From IMG/VR virus record IMGVR_UViG_3300027899_000018, positions 1-48,867 of that record: a stretch of 48,867 bases of DNA. The stretch is one strand, 5' to 3'. Each line of letters opens with the position of its first letter. Within the stretch, counting starts at the first letter, position 1. Of this stretch, positions 10,008-17,853 are shown in pieces. Made by a program: the position numbers and the translations under genes. Source of the DNA: a virus. The notes under the pieces were generated by a model. That model searched no databases. It was not told where the DNA came from and was given only the letters and a program-made list of their open reading frames with translations.

Positions 10008-10588
10008 TACCAAAAACCGGGATAAGTTTTACCGCCCCAAAGATGGGCATATCTATTGATTCTACATGCCCAATAACCAGCAGTTAATCTATCTTTTTTC
10101 TCTGCACATCTGTGTCGAGCTGCAAATGATTTTCTAGCTTTTGGATTTGAAACCTTTGCAGTAAGTCCACCATGTACATCACCAAAAGAGATTAATTTTA
10201 CTCGCCCAGTCTTGGGATTCATTACATACACATGGTACTTTTTAGCACCGCCTCGCATGGGTTTTCCAAGAGTAACCTCCCTTCCGCGGTAATCTGCCTC
10301 GTCCAATACTTCAAGAGGAAGATCTAGAGGAACGGCAGTTCCGCCATACTCTCCAACCTTACCTAGATCAGTATTCAAGAATAGCGCATGGTCTATCTCA
10401 CCAAGCTTGATCTTATTTGATTCAAATAGTGTTCTTGCCTCAGTTAAGATACGCATGTGCGCAAAACTTCCAGGTCGATATACTGACTCTGCAATCGAAA
10501 GATTTCTTTCAACATGATACTTTAGTTCATCTGAAATCTGAATATTCTCTCCAATAAATTGGGTAAAACTTTTTATTCTTGTCTCCAT
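10007..10588 (-). CDS. Conserved phage protein with RHxC / AGYWACR C-terminal domain and capsid-targeting-like N-terminus
   Basis: This 193-residue protein begins METRIKSFTQFIGENIQ. SFTQFIGE aligns position for position with TYQEFIAE of the T4 capsid-targeting peptide, and IGE/N is a plausible prohead-protease site. The C-terminal third contains KYHVYVMNPKTGRVKLISFG, then SFAARHRCAEKKDRLTAGYW and ACRINRYAHLWGG. This is a domain widespread in T4-like marine phages and often annotated only as structural. The H-x-C plus Cys pattern hints at metal binding. It lies between the gp15-like gene and the CphA-domain gene in one unit. Presence in the virion is probable; function is unknown. Confidence 0.75.
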   Translation of the reverse strand: METRIKSFTQFIGENIQISDELKYHVERNLSIAESVYRPGSFAHMRILTEARTLFESNKIKLGEIDHALFLNTDLGKVGEYGGTAVPLDLPLEVLDEADYRGREVTLGKPMRGGAKKYHVYVMNPKTGRVKLISFGDVHGGLTAKVSNPKARKSFAARHRCAEKKDRLTAGYWACRINRYAHLWGGKTYPGFW

Positions 10589-10595
10589 ACTTTAT

Positions 10596-11381
10596 TTATT
10601 CGCTTGGTGGAAAATCAGGATCAATCCAAACATCATTGAGTGGTGCACCAGAGTCCGCTTGTGATTGGCGTAGGTTAATTTGATGAATAGTATTTCCTTT
10701 GTAGAAGGTAGAGTGATCATCGAAACTAGGAAAATATGTCTCAATATCTAGGCTGAGACTAATAGTAACTTTATTGTCATCAGTATAGCTAAATGAGTAT
10801 AGCTTTTGAAATTCTGCAGTGTCTGGAAAGGTGACCTGTGCTGGTATTCTGGTTCCTCTAAATTGAAAATATCTCACCTGATTCTTATAGTAAAAATCAA
10901 ATATCTTTTCAAGTATCTTAAATGTCTTATTGATATTGTCACTCTCGATCTTTACTGAGTATTTTAGTGCCATTGGTAGGACAAATAGTCGCGATGAAAA
11001 TGCCTTTAACTGTCTTTGATCATTCTCATCCCTAACCTCTTGATTAAAGGTACCTCGGATAAACTTATTCGTAATATCAGTAGACTTTATCTGGAAACCA
11101 GTGAGAGTAACTACTCCACGAGGCATCTGATCATAATTTCCTTCAGCATGATTTGGATACTTACAATCAGTAGGTAATTCCATGAAAAAGTCTTTCATAA
11201 ATCCTTCGTCCCCTCCAAAATTATAGAAGAATGGAATTTCATGTTTAGTAACCACATCTCCACGCTTAAGATCTATAATTACTTCACGATTAAGTAGATC
11301 AAGTAGAGAAAGAGTTGCATTTCTTAGAAAGATATCTTGAGTATTTTCATTTCTGATATTTTCATTATTTGTGCTCTTCAT
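10596..11381 (-). CDS. T4 gp15-like tail terminator / sheath-stabiliser protein
   Basis: This 261-residue protein has the outline of T4 gp15 (272 aa). An N-terminal helix and strand (FLRNATLSLLDLLNREVIID) lead to KHEIPFFYNFGGDEGFMKDF. Next comes the segment LFVLPMALKYSVKIESDNIN, a helix FKILEKIFDFYY, and a closing strand region SLDIETYFPSF that matches the gp15 pattern of partner exchange near the sheath end. gp15 caps the tail tube and sheath and joins the tail to the head. The assignment is by sequence pattern and context (tube-like gene downstream, baseplate genes upstream). Five bases separate it from the next upstream gene. Confidence 0.6.
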   Translation of the reverse strand: MKSTNNENIRNENTQDIFLRNATLSLLDLLNREVIIDLKRGDVVTKHEIPFFYNFGGDEGFMKDFFMELPTDCKYPNHAEGNYDQMPRGVVTLTGFQIKSTDITNKFIRGTFNQEVRDENDQRQLKAFSSRLFVLPMALKYSVKIESDNINKTFKILEKIFDFYYKNQVRYFQFRGTRIPAQVTFPDTAEFQKLYSFSYTDDNKVTISLSLDIETYFPSFDDHSTFYKGNTIHQINLRQSQADSGAPLNDVWIDPDFPPSE

Positions 11382-11386
11382 GGGTA

Positions 11387-13531
11387 TTATCTGTTTTTTG
11401 CAATATATGGAAGGTTTACTTGTGGTCTGCAGTTATCGATTAGGAGTAACATCGATTCGTCCTTTATAAATTGTTGACTTAGGATAAAATCGTGTTGCTC
11501 CTCCTTTATCATCGTATTGAATAGTCTTAGGTTGGTTATCAATAGGTTAGAGGTTGGTAGAGTGTAGTATTGATCGATCTCAAAATCAACTGGTGTTATT
11601 GAGCCAATACTTGATAGTACTGATCTAAACATATTGTGATTTATCATGTCACTAGGATCCTCCTGTATTGAGTACACATATGCTCCACACTGACTGAATT
11701 CATTAGATATTGAAATCACTAGAGCATGCCATACTGCACTTGTAAAATTAACGATAGTATAGGTCTTTACTTGTGAATTTAGCTTAACTGTGATGGTTAG
11801 GTCTCCCTCCGGCTGAGCATTAAAATATCTTACGAACTGTGCTGAGATATCGAGTCCAGCTTGGGATTCATTATCGTATCCATTTATAAAATTTACAATG
11901 GTGCTTGTCGAAGGAACATTAAATAGGCACGTAAAAGTAAGATTTTTAGTGTCTACTCGATTGAATCGAGGTTGAGCTGAATAGACTACTGCTGACTCTC
12001 TAACTTTAAATTTAGCAAAAGTATCTAGGCCAACGGTATCAGTTAAGATATTTCTCTGTGTCTTAAAGGTAAGGTCTCGATATGCCTCAACCCTAAGGTA
12101 TCTCCCAGAGGAGGATTGGCCAATATTATTGGGAATAGTATCGAATGGTCCACGAACTCTACAGAATAGTGTGCTTGTTCCTTGATAGTTTTTATCATTT
12201 GTGATAAGAGCATTGCTTTTCCATGCGGTGTAGATCTCACTTCCTTGATAGGCAAGTAGAACATCATTCTCCTGGATAATCTTAGAGTCAAGGTTAGGTA
12301 GAGTCACAACATTCATGCTTGTTGAAAGTGGCGGTGTATCAGTAGTAGTCTTAAATGATAGATCAGAGAGAGGAATCGTACCTAAGTCATAATAATTCTC
12401 AATTAAGCTTGCAAAATTGTAAGTATACTTAAGAGGTCTAGTTGTAACTTCCGGATGAATTGCTCTTCGGGAAGAGTCAAATGTTGTTGAAATTGTGGCG
12501 TACTGTTTTGGCATAGTCGAGTCTGCAATATCTGCCTCAACTTCATCTTTAAATAGTTGCTCTGCACTTAGGATAACATTATCTAGAAAGTGTCGAGTTT
12601 CGTCCTGTAGAAGCATATCGATATTCGGATTGTACTTCTTAAGTTGAATCTTCCAAAAGGTTGGAGCCATCATCAATCCTCTGTGTAGATAAGATCCCTG
12701 GATCTCAAACATCCTGTTAATTAGCGGAAAGTAGAGAAAATCTCTCTTTCTAGGTTCAGAGTTAACTCCAAAAATAGATTGAAAATACTTATGGTCAAGA
12801 TGAATCTCAAAGGGTAATACAAAATCCATTCCAAAATCAGTGTACTTTGGAGCATTGCTTGGAAATGCATTTTTAGGTACCATCACCTTGATACACTGTC
12901 GATCCACATTCTTGTAGAGTGTCCACTCTTTGAAAACGTAATCTCCACTGTCTGCCTCAGGTAAGGTTCTAAAGTAGACTACCTGGTGGCCATATAACTG
13001 GTTTGTGAAATAGGACATCTCCTGGTACATGCCAACTGCACTGCCAACTTCATATGGTCTAAAACTAGGATCACGATTAGAGATGATTGAGGTACACTTT
13101 TCGTCTGAGCAGATAACTACTGGAGAATAAGTATTTTGAGTAGTACCTGCCTGTAAAAATCTTAGCTTGATCTCGTTGATCTGAATGATCGTCCCTAGTT
13201 CACTATTAGTTCCATTATCATATTCATATTTAACTTCAAAGTAGAAGGGGTCTGCCTTATCCAGAAAGATCGTGGCAGCATCTCCAAGATTAGTTGGAGA
13301 AACTTCGTACCACAGCGACCAGTCTAGTCGATTTCTAGAGTATCTAAAATATCTCTTAAGATTGGAGAGATCTAGTGCATCTGGTGAGGTAAGCATAATA
13401 TCCTCCACAAAATCTGTGAATTCGATAATTCCTGAAACGGGTTCAGCTGTCGAAAATATTCGAAAGTTCTTACTAAAGGTTAATGAATTCTTTTGCGGAT
13501 CGATTAAGAGCTTTACAGTAGTTTTTGCCAT
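11387..13531 (-). CDS. Large virion structural protein with LamG-like C-terminal region
   Basis: This 714-residue protein is first in the minus-strand unit 13531-8026. The N-terminal half is a mixed alpha/beta structural protein with no motif I can name (DWSLWYEVSP, HLDHKYFQSIFGVNSEPRKR). From about 525 to 705 the pattern resembles a concanavalin/LamG jelly-roll: LTFTCLFNV, DLTITVKLN, a WHALVISISN strand, LLITNLRLFN, then ILSQQFIKDESMLLLIDNCR. Such domains bind glycans or decorate baseplates and fibres. Neighbours indicate a tail or baseplate protein. The start is an ATG 24 nt downstream of the AATAAATAA element at 13556-13564. Confidence 0.65.
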   Translation of the reverse strand: MAKTTVKLLIDPQKNSLTFSKNFRIFSTAEPVSGIIEFTDFVEDIMLTSPDALDLSNLKRYFRYSRNRLDWSLWYEVSPTNLGDAATIFLDKADPFYFEVKYEYDNGTNSELGTIIQINEIKLRFLQAGTTQNTYSPVVICSDEKCTSIISNRDPSFRPYEVGSAVGMYQEMSYFTNQLYGHQVVYFRTLPEADSGDYVFKEWTLYKNVDRQCIKVMVPKNAFPSNAPKYTDFGMDFVLPFEIHLDHKYFQSIFGVNSEPRKRDFLYFPLINRMFEIQGSYLHRGLMMAPTFWKIQLKKYNPNIDMLLQDETRHFLDNVILSAEQLFKDEVEADIADSTMPKQYATISTTFDSSRRAIHPEVTTRPLKYTYNFASLIENYYDLGTIPLSDLSFKTTTDTPPLSTSMNVVTLPNLDSKIIQENDVLLAYQGSEIYTAWKSNALITNDKNYQGTSTLFCRVRGPFDTIPNNIGQSSSGRYLRVEAYRDLTFKTQRNILTDTVGLDTFAKFKVRESAVVYSAQPRFNRVDTKNLTFTCLFNVPSTSTIVNFINGYDNESQAGLDISAQFVRYFNAQPEGDLTITVKLNSQVKTYTIVNFTSAVWHALVISISNEFSQCGAYVYSIQEDPSDMINHNMFRSVLSSIGSITPVDFEIDQYYTLPTSNLLITNLRLFNTMIKEEQHDFILSQQFIKDESMLLLIDNCRPQVNLPYIAKNR

Positions 13532-13555
13532 TATACTAGAAAGTATTCGTTTATT

Positions 13556-13564
13556 TTATTTATT
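13556..13564 (-). promoter_or_regulatory. Candidate late promoter element AATAAATAA (minus strand)
   Basis: The 9-mer lies 24 nt upstream of the ATG at 13531, the first gene of the 13531-8026 unit. The same 9-mer is found before other first genes and resembles the T4 late promoter TATAAATA. Confidence 0.5.
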
Positions 13565-13604
13565 TAGAAACAGAAGGCTAAACTGATAACAACTATTTTA
13601 GTAA

Positions 13605-13613
13605 AATAAATAA
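13605..13613 (+). promoter_or_regulatory. Candidate late promoter element AATAAATAA (plus strand)
   Basis: The same 9-mer sits on the plus strand 17 nt upstream of the TTG start at 13631, back-to-back with the minus-strand copy in the 99-nt divergent gap. Confidence 0.45.
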
Positions 13614-13630
13614 TAAAAAAGAAAGATATT

Positions 13631-14440
13631 TTGAAGAGTAAATTTATATTAGATCCGCTGTGGATCACCAAGGCAAACTATTTAGACGCTGAGTATTTCA
13701 ATTATATCCTCTTAGATGCAAGCTTGAAGTACAAGAAGGAGATTGAGCAGGACAATATTGATAGATTCTATGAGGTGCTGTTTCATCTACTCAACCTAAA
13801 TAACCTGGCAGTTAAAGGAAACATGTTTACTGCTAAATTTAAAGAGATCTGGAAAGATACACATATTACCCAGATTAGAGAAGACCTAAAGAATCTATAT
13901 AGTATCTCAGAAAACACTGCGGGTATCTTTAAGAATGCGAATTTTGTCTTCTTAAGTATCTTACTAGAATACATGGAAATTCATCTAGATATCCTGGATA
14001 AGGTAAAATTATTCTATATTAATCCAGTAATCCACAAGGAGAAGGAGATCTTTATACTAACGAATAATATCGGCTCCACTGAATACACAATTTGGAAATT
14101 GGCTGAGGATCCGAAGAAAGATTTTGGTTACTCGTTTGCTAAGATTCAGAAGGTGACTCTTCCGGAGATAAAGGAGAACATGTTCAAGGCAGAGCTCGAT
14201 AAACTAGATGACCCTAAATTGAAGGCAATTTCAGGTAAAGTAAATCTCTGCTTTGCAGTTATCCAAGAGAAGGAGGACGAACGTAAAGTCGCCAAGGCTG
14301 TGAAGGACGTGATTCTCCTAAACAAGGGGATCGCTAAGAATATTAAGTTTGAACCAGTAATCATAGGTGAACTCTACAATCACCTATGGATGGAAAAACT
14401 TATGCCTTTTACGCTAGACCAGTGGGTATCAGCTGACTAA
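13631..14440 (+). CDS. Lone plus-strand protein of unknown function in the virion block
   Basis: This 269-residue protein is not recognised. It is rich in Lys, Leu, Ile and Glu, with long helices (ILLDASLKYKKEIEQDNID, LYSISENTAGIFKNANFVFL, KAVKDVILLNKGIAKNIKF). No signal peptide, membrane segment or catalytic motif is seen. The apparent start is TTG (LKSKFILDPLWI); the frame is open only about eight codons further up and has no ATG until residue ~64, so TTG is preferred. It is the only rightward gene between 8029 and 34286, and it converges on the short-tail-fibre gene. An assembly factor or regulator is possible but unsupported. Confidence 0.7.
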   Translation: MKSKFILDPLWITKANYLDAEYFNYILLDASLKYKKEIEQDNIDRFYEVLFHLLNLNNLAVKGNMFTAKFKEIWKDTHITQIREDLKNLYSISENTAGIFKNANFVFLSILLEYMEIHLDILDKVKLFYINPVIHKEKEIFILTNNIGSTEYTIWKLAEDPKKDFGYSFAKIQKVTLPEIKENMFKAELDKLDDPKLKAISGKVNLCFAVIQEKEDERKVAKAVKDVILLNKGIAKNIKFEPVIIGELYNHLWMEKLMPFTLDQWVSAD

Positions 14441-14509
14441 CTTATCTATACGATTGGATAATTTGTTCAATTATTAGTATTATCATCTAATATTATAGAT
14501 ATTGTAGTA

Positions 14510-17500
14510 TTATCCACCAACTCCAGTATAGATGATATAGTTCATTGCTATATACGGCTGCATAACACTGAATGGAGTCGGTGTAGCTAGCATTCCTTGA
14601 GTAGCACCGTTACCGACTGTTCCAGTAAATCCACTATTTGGGTGAACGTGAGCACCAGTATAATTTGCTCCAGCAGTAGTTGTGAGAGTGGTATTTCCAA
14701 AATCAGTAGACGCGTTTCCGGTATTATGTCCACTCCCTCCAATGTAAGCAGCAGTTACTTGATGGAAGTGGGGTCCGCTGGAAGCAATGTTGATTGTTGC
14801 ACCATCTCCAATTGCATTATGCGTGTGCCGAGGTAGGTTACCAATAGCAAGTGAAGTTCCAGTTGCACCTCCAGTAAATCCGACTGGACTAACTCGAGGA
14901 TCTCCTGACTTGAATCCGACCGGTACTCTAACTCGTAGATCCGGTACTCTAAACTGACCACCAGATTCGCCGTATAGTGTACCATTATCAAGAGCAGCGT
15001 ATAAATCAGAATAAAGAGTTTTACTTTTTAAAGTACCATCACAAATAAACCATCCAGCTGGAGCAGCTGTTCCAGCAAAGGGTACAACTACTCCGACTGG
15101 AACTAGTCCAGGAACATCAATTCCTCCACCGAATGAGATAGAACCGTCTACTTTTAAGTTACCTCCAATATTAGTATCACTACGAACATTTAGAGAACCT
15201 CCAATATTTGCGTCTCGGGTTACATCAAGTTGATCTGCTCGAAGAGATTCAATATGCGCTCCTCCAGAGTAGATTCCATCAAAATCTACTGCAACTAGAG
15301 TAGTCGCATTTGTTGTTGTACTTGTATCTTCAACTGTTGCAACATACATGTGTTTACCGATAATTGTAAATCTACCTGCAATACTAGTTAATACAAGATC
15401 TTTACGATAAACTTGAGTGACAGAGGTAGGTGAAGAGGTTGCAGTATTATCGAATCCTCCAGAAATATCTAGTTTAAATACGTATGAATTAAACCTAGAG
15501 TTACCAGTAGTTGCGAGTACATATAAACTATTTCCAAACTGCTTAATATCTAGAATCTCAGGGTTATTCTCTCCACCTGGAAAAACTAGAGTAATCGTTT
15601 GTAATACAGCGTATGTATGCATACACTGACCGAATCTATCTAGTCCAATGCTTGGCCTAGCTAGATTAAGTATTTGTACAGTATCACCATATCCTGCATA
15701 AATATATTTTTCATTTGCAGTAATTGCGCCACGTTTAGATAGTGCAGCGTATGTTCCAGGCGCTGTAACATTTCCATTATCTAGTGAACTCGCGCCTTGA
15801 CCTAACCATTCAAGTGATGTCGGCTGATCTACCCTAAAAGTACTGACTCTAACTTCCCAATCACAATTATTATCTAGTGTTTGTCTCCAACTTAAACATA
15901 CAGCAATATCATTAATAATCTCCATATCGAGCATAGCACTCTTATCATATGGTGTGGTCAAATACTCATTTGCTGTACTCTCAATGTAAGGTGCAGTTGG
16001 GTCGCTAATATCAATTGATGCAATTCCTCCATCATAAATTCCAGGAAAACCTAAGTACGTTCTAAGCGCATTAATATATAGAGCATTCCGTGCAACAATT
16101 GCATAGTTCCCTTTTATTTTAATACGATATGAACTATCTAATTCTCCAGGTTCAGTTGTTCCAAGAGTGGATCCGGCCATTTCACCTTCACCAAGCCTAG
16201 AAACTTTTTCTAGACCAGTATAATTAAAAGAATTTAATTTAAGTACTTGAAAATAGGTTTTCTCATGACTTGCGTCAGAGTTTATGATATCGCCATTTAA
16301 TCCATTTACTACATACGCATATTCACCAGCAATGGCAATATCTGATGCACCGGGACCAAATGGTTGTGTTGCGCCATTATATGTATTTTGACAAGGAGCA
16401 GATGTTCCACCAGCAGTGCGACCATCAAATCTAGAATAGGCTAATTGAAATTCAGAAATAGGATTATTTGGATTTTCAATAGTAAATTTATTAAAGTATC
16501 CATACACTGCTCCGAAAATATTGACGGGATAAGGTACACCTGAAACCGTATATATTGTATTGCCGTGCGATGCAATTCCAATATGTCCTCGGTGTGCAAG
16601 AGGTGCTCCATAATCAGAAATCTCTTCATTAACTTTTCTAGGTTGAGTTGTTGCTAACTGGATAATATTTCCACCATCTTGATAAACTGGCCTATCTGCT
16701 AAGATTGCAGCAACTCCTGCACCAGCATCTAATAATAAGTAGGATTCTGTACCAGCATTAGTAACATACCCTGTCTCTAATGGAAAATCTCCAAGGTTTA
16801 TTTCAAAATCATTAGCTAGTCCAATATTTGCATTTAAGAAGGATTCACGAATATTTCTAAATAGTAGACCATCTGATTTTACAGTATTAACTGTTCCAAC
16901 AAGTTCGTCTAGTGCGTACTGTGATCCAATAAACACTTCGACTCCTTCTTTTAGAAGGCTGCCATCGTACTTTGAAGAGATAAACTGGAACGCTGAGTTT
17001 ACCGAACGCACGCTAGATGCTTCGCCAGATGGAACATCTAGCGAAAACTGAGCTATATTATAGTGATTAGCCGCTACCTGCAAACTTGGAGTAATTCTAG
17101 AGAATTTCATCTTAAAATTCTCATTAATTTGGGTTAACTTAGGGTCTGTTCCATCTGAGTATAGTGAACCTAGTTCAATTGCATATCTACCAAATGTGTC
17201 TAGTGCACCACTTATACCAGTATGATTCATGTAAATGGATAACAATGAAGTATATAGGTCTTTCGTACCAATATTTGTACCAAGAGAGTTTGGATATATT
17301 GGACCATAATCAAATCCATTTACAGCAGCAGCTAATGTATCTTCATCAAAGTTGCATAAGAATAGTATATCATTTGTTGAATCACTTTTACGAGTAACAT
17401 CAAATAACGCATCATCTCTACGATTAAATACGATGAATCTGTCATCATTTGGAGATCCAATTCCAAGTCCTCTATTAAATGGGGAAGGTGAAGCAGATAA

Positions 17501-17851
17501 GTAATTATCAATAATTGAGGTTAAGTTAAATAAGAAGTCCCAGCCAGTTCCATTATACTGCCATACTGCAAACGACTGAGAATCAAGATAAAAATCGCCA
17601 GGTAGAAGATCAGGAAATGTGCTTGGAGCTCCAGGGTCTCCGATATCTACAAACCATGCATTTCCACGGATTCCTTCTGGACCAATAATTCCAACTGGGC
17701 CGGCCGCACCTTCGATTCCAGAAAATCCACGTTTTCCTTGGTCTCCAATACCTAGGTCAAGTAACTTATTAAAGTTAAAATTTATCTTATCGACAGTTAT
17801 TGCCTGGTCGTCAGCAGAAAACAGTTCCTTCAGGTTTATTCTAATTGGCAT
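14510..17851 (-). CDS. Short-tail-fibre-type receptor protein: collagen stub, propeller-like repeats, collar domain, HxH tip
   Basis: This is a 1113-residue protein. Residues ~36-66 hold a short collagen-like stretch (GDQGKRGFSGIEGAAGPVG). Residues ~430-880 contain six or seven repeats of the type IKGNYAIVARN ... IASIDISDP, as in LVIVD-type beta-propellers. The C-terminus is a phage tail collar domain (VGVVVPFAGTAAPAGWFICD, then GGQFRVPDLRVRVPVGF) followed by a glycine/histidine-rich tip with HTH (1009-1011), HFH (1028-1030) and HVH (1068-1070). T4 gp12 coordinates metal through HxH in its trimeric tip, so the tip here is probably a metal-stabilised receptor-binding head. It is the last gene of the unit running from 29780. 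The domain calls are strong; the role as the short tail fibre is inferred. Confidence 0.85.
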   Translation of the reverse strand: MPIRINLKELFSADDQAITVDKINFNFNKLLDLGIGDQGKRGFSGIEGAAGPVGIIGPEGIRGNAWFVDIGDPGAPSTFPDLLPGDFYLDSQSFAVWQYNGTGWDFLFNLTSIIDNYLSASPSPFNRGLGIGSPNDDRFIVFNRRDDALFDVTRKSDSTNDILFLCNFDEDTLAAAVNGFDYGPIYPNSLGTNIGTKDLYTSLLSIYMNHTGISGALDTFGRYAIELGSLYSDGTDPKLTQINENFKMKFSRITPSLQVAANHYNIAQFSLDVPSGEASSVRSVNSAFQFISSKYDGSLLKEGVEVFIGSQYALDELVGTVNTVKSDGLLFRNIRESFLNANIGLANDFEINLGDFPLETGYVTNAGTESYLLLDAGAGVAAILADRPVYQDGGNIIQLATTQPRKVNEEISDYGAPLAHRGHIGIASHGNTIYTVSGVPYPVNIFGAVYGYFNKFTIENPNNPISEFQLAYSRFDGRTAGGTSAPCQNTYNGATQPFGPGASDIAIAGEYAYVVNGLNGDIINSDASHEKTYFQVLKLNSFNYTGLEKVSRLGEGEMAGSTLGTTEPGELDSSYRIKIKGNYAIVARNALYINALRTYLGFPGIYDGGIASIDISDPTAPYIESTANEYLTTPYDKSAMLDMEIINDIAVCLSWRQTLDNNCDWEVRVSTFRVDQPTSLEWLGQGASSLDNGNVTAPGTYAALSKRGAITANEKYIYAGYGDTVQILNLARPSIGLDRFGQCMHTYAVLQTITLVFPGGENNPEILDIKQFGNSLYVLATTGNSRFNSYVFKLDISGGFDNTATSSPTSVTQVYRKDLVLTSIAGRFTIIGKHMYVATVEDTSTTTNATTLVAVDFDGIYSGGAHIESLRADQLDVTRDANIGGSLNVRSDTNIGGNLKVDGSISFGGGIDVPGLVPVGVVVPFAGTAAPAGWFICDGTLKSKTLYSDLYAALDNGTLYGESGGQFRVPDLRVRVPVGFKSGDPRVSPVGFTGGATGTSLAIGNLPRHTHNAIGDGATINIASSGPHFHQVTAAYIGGSGHNTGNASTDFGNTTLTTTAGANYTGAHVHPNSGFTGTVGNGATQGMLATPTPFSVMQPYIAMNYIIYTGVGG

Positions 17852-17853
17852 AG

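Noticed and set aside
10592-10600. AATAAATAA copy on the minus strand near the 10588 start
   Set aside because: It overlaps the upstream stop codon and ends 3 nt from the ATG, too close for a promoter of that gene. Not counted as support for the late promoter.
14441-14509. Possible terminator between convergent genes
   Set aside because: The gap holds direct repeats of TAGTATTATC and AT-rich partial dyads but no stable GC stem with a T tract.
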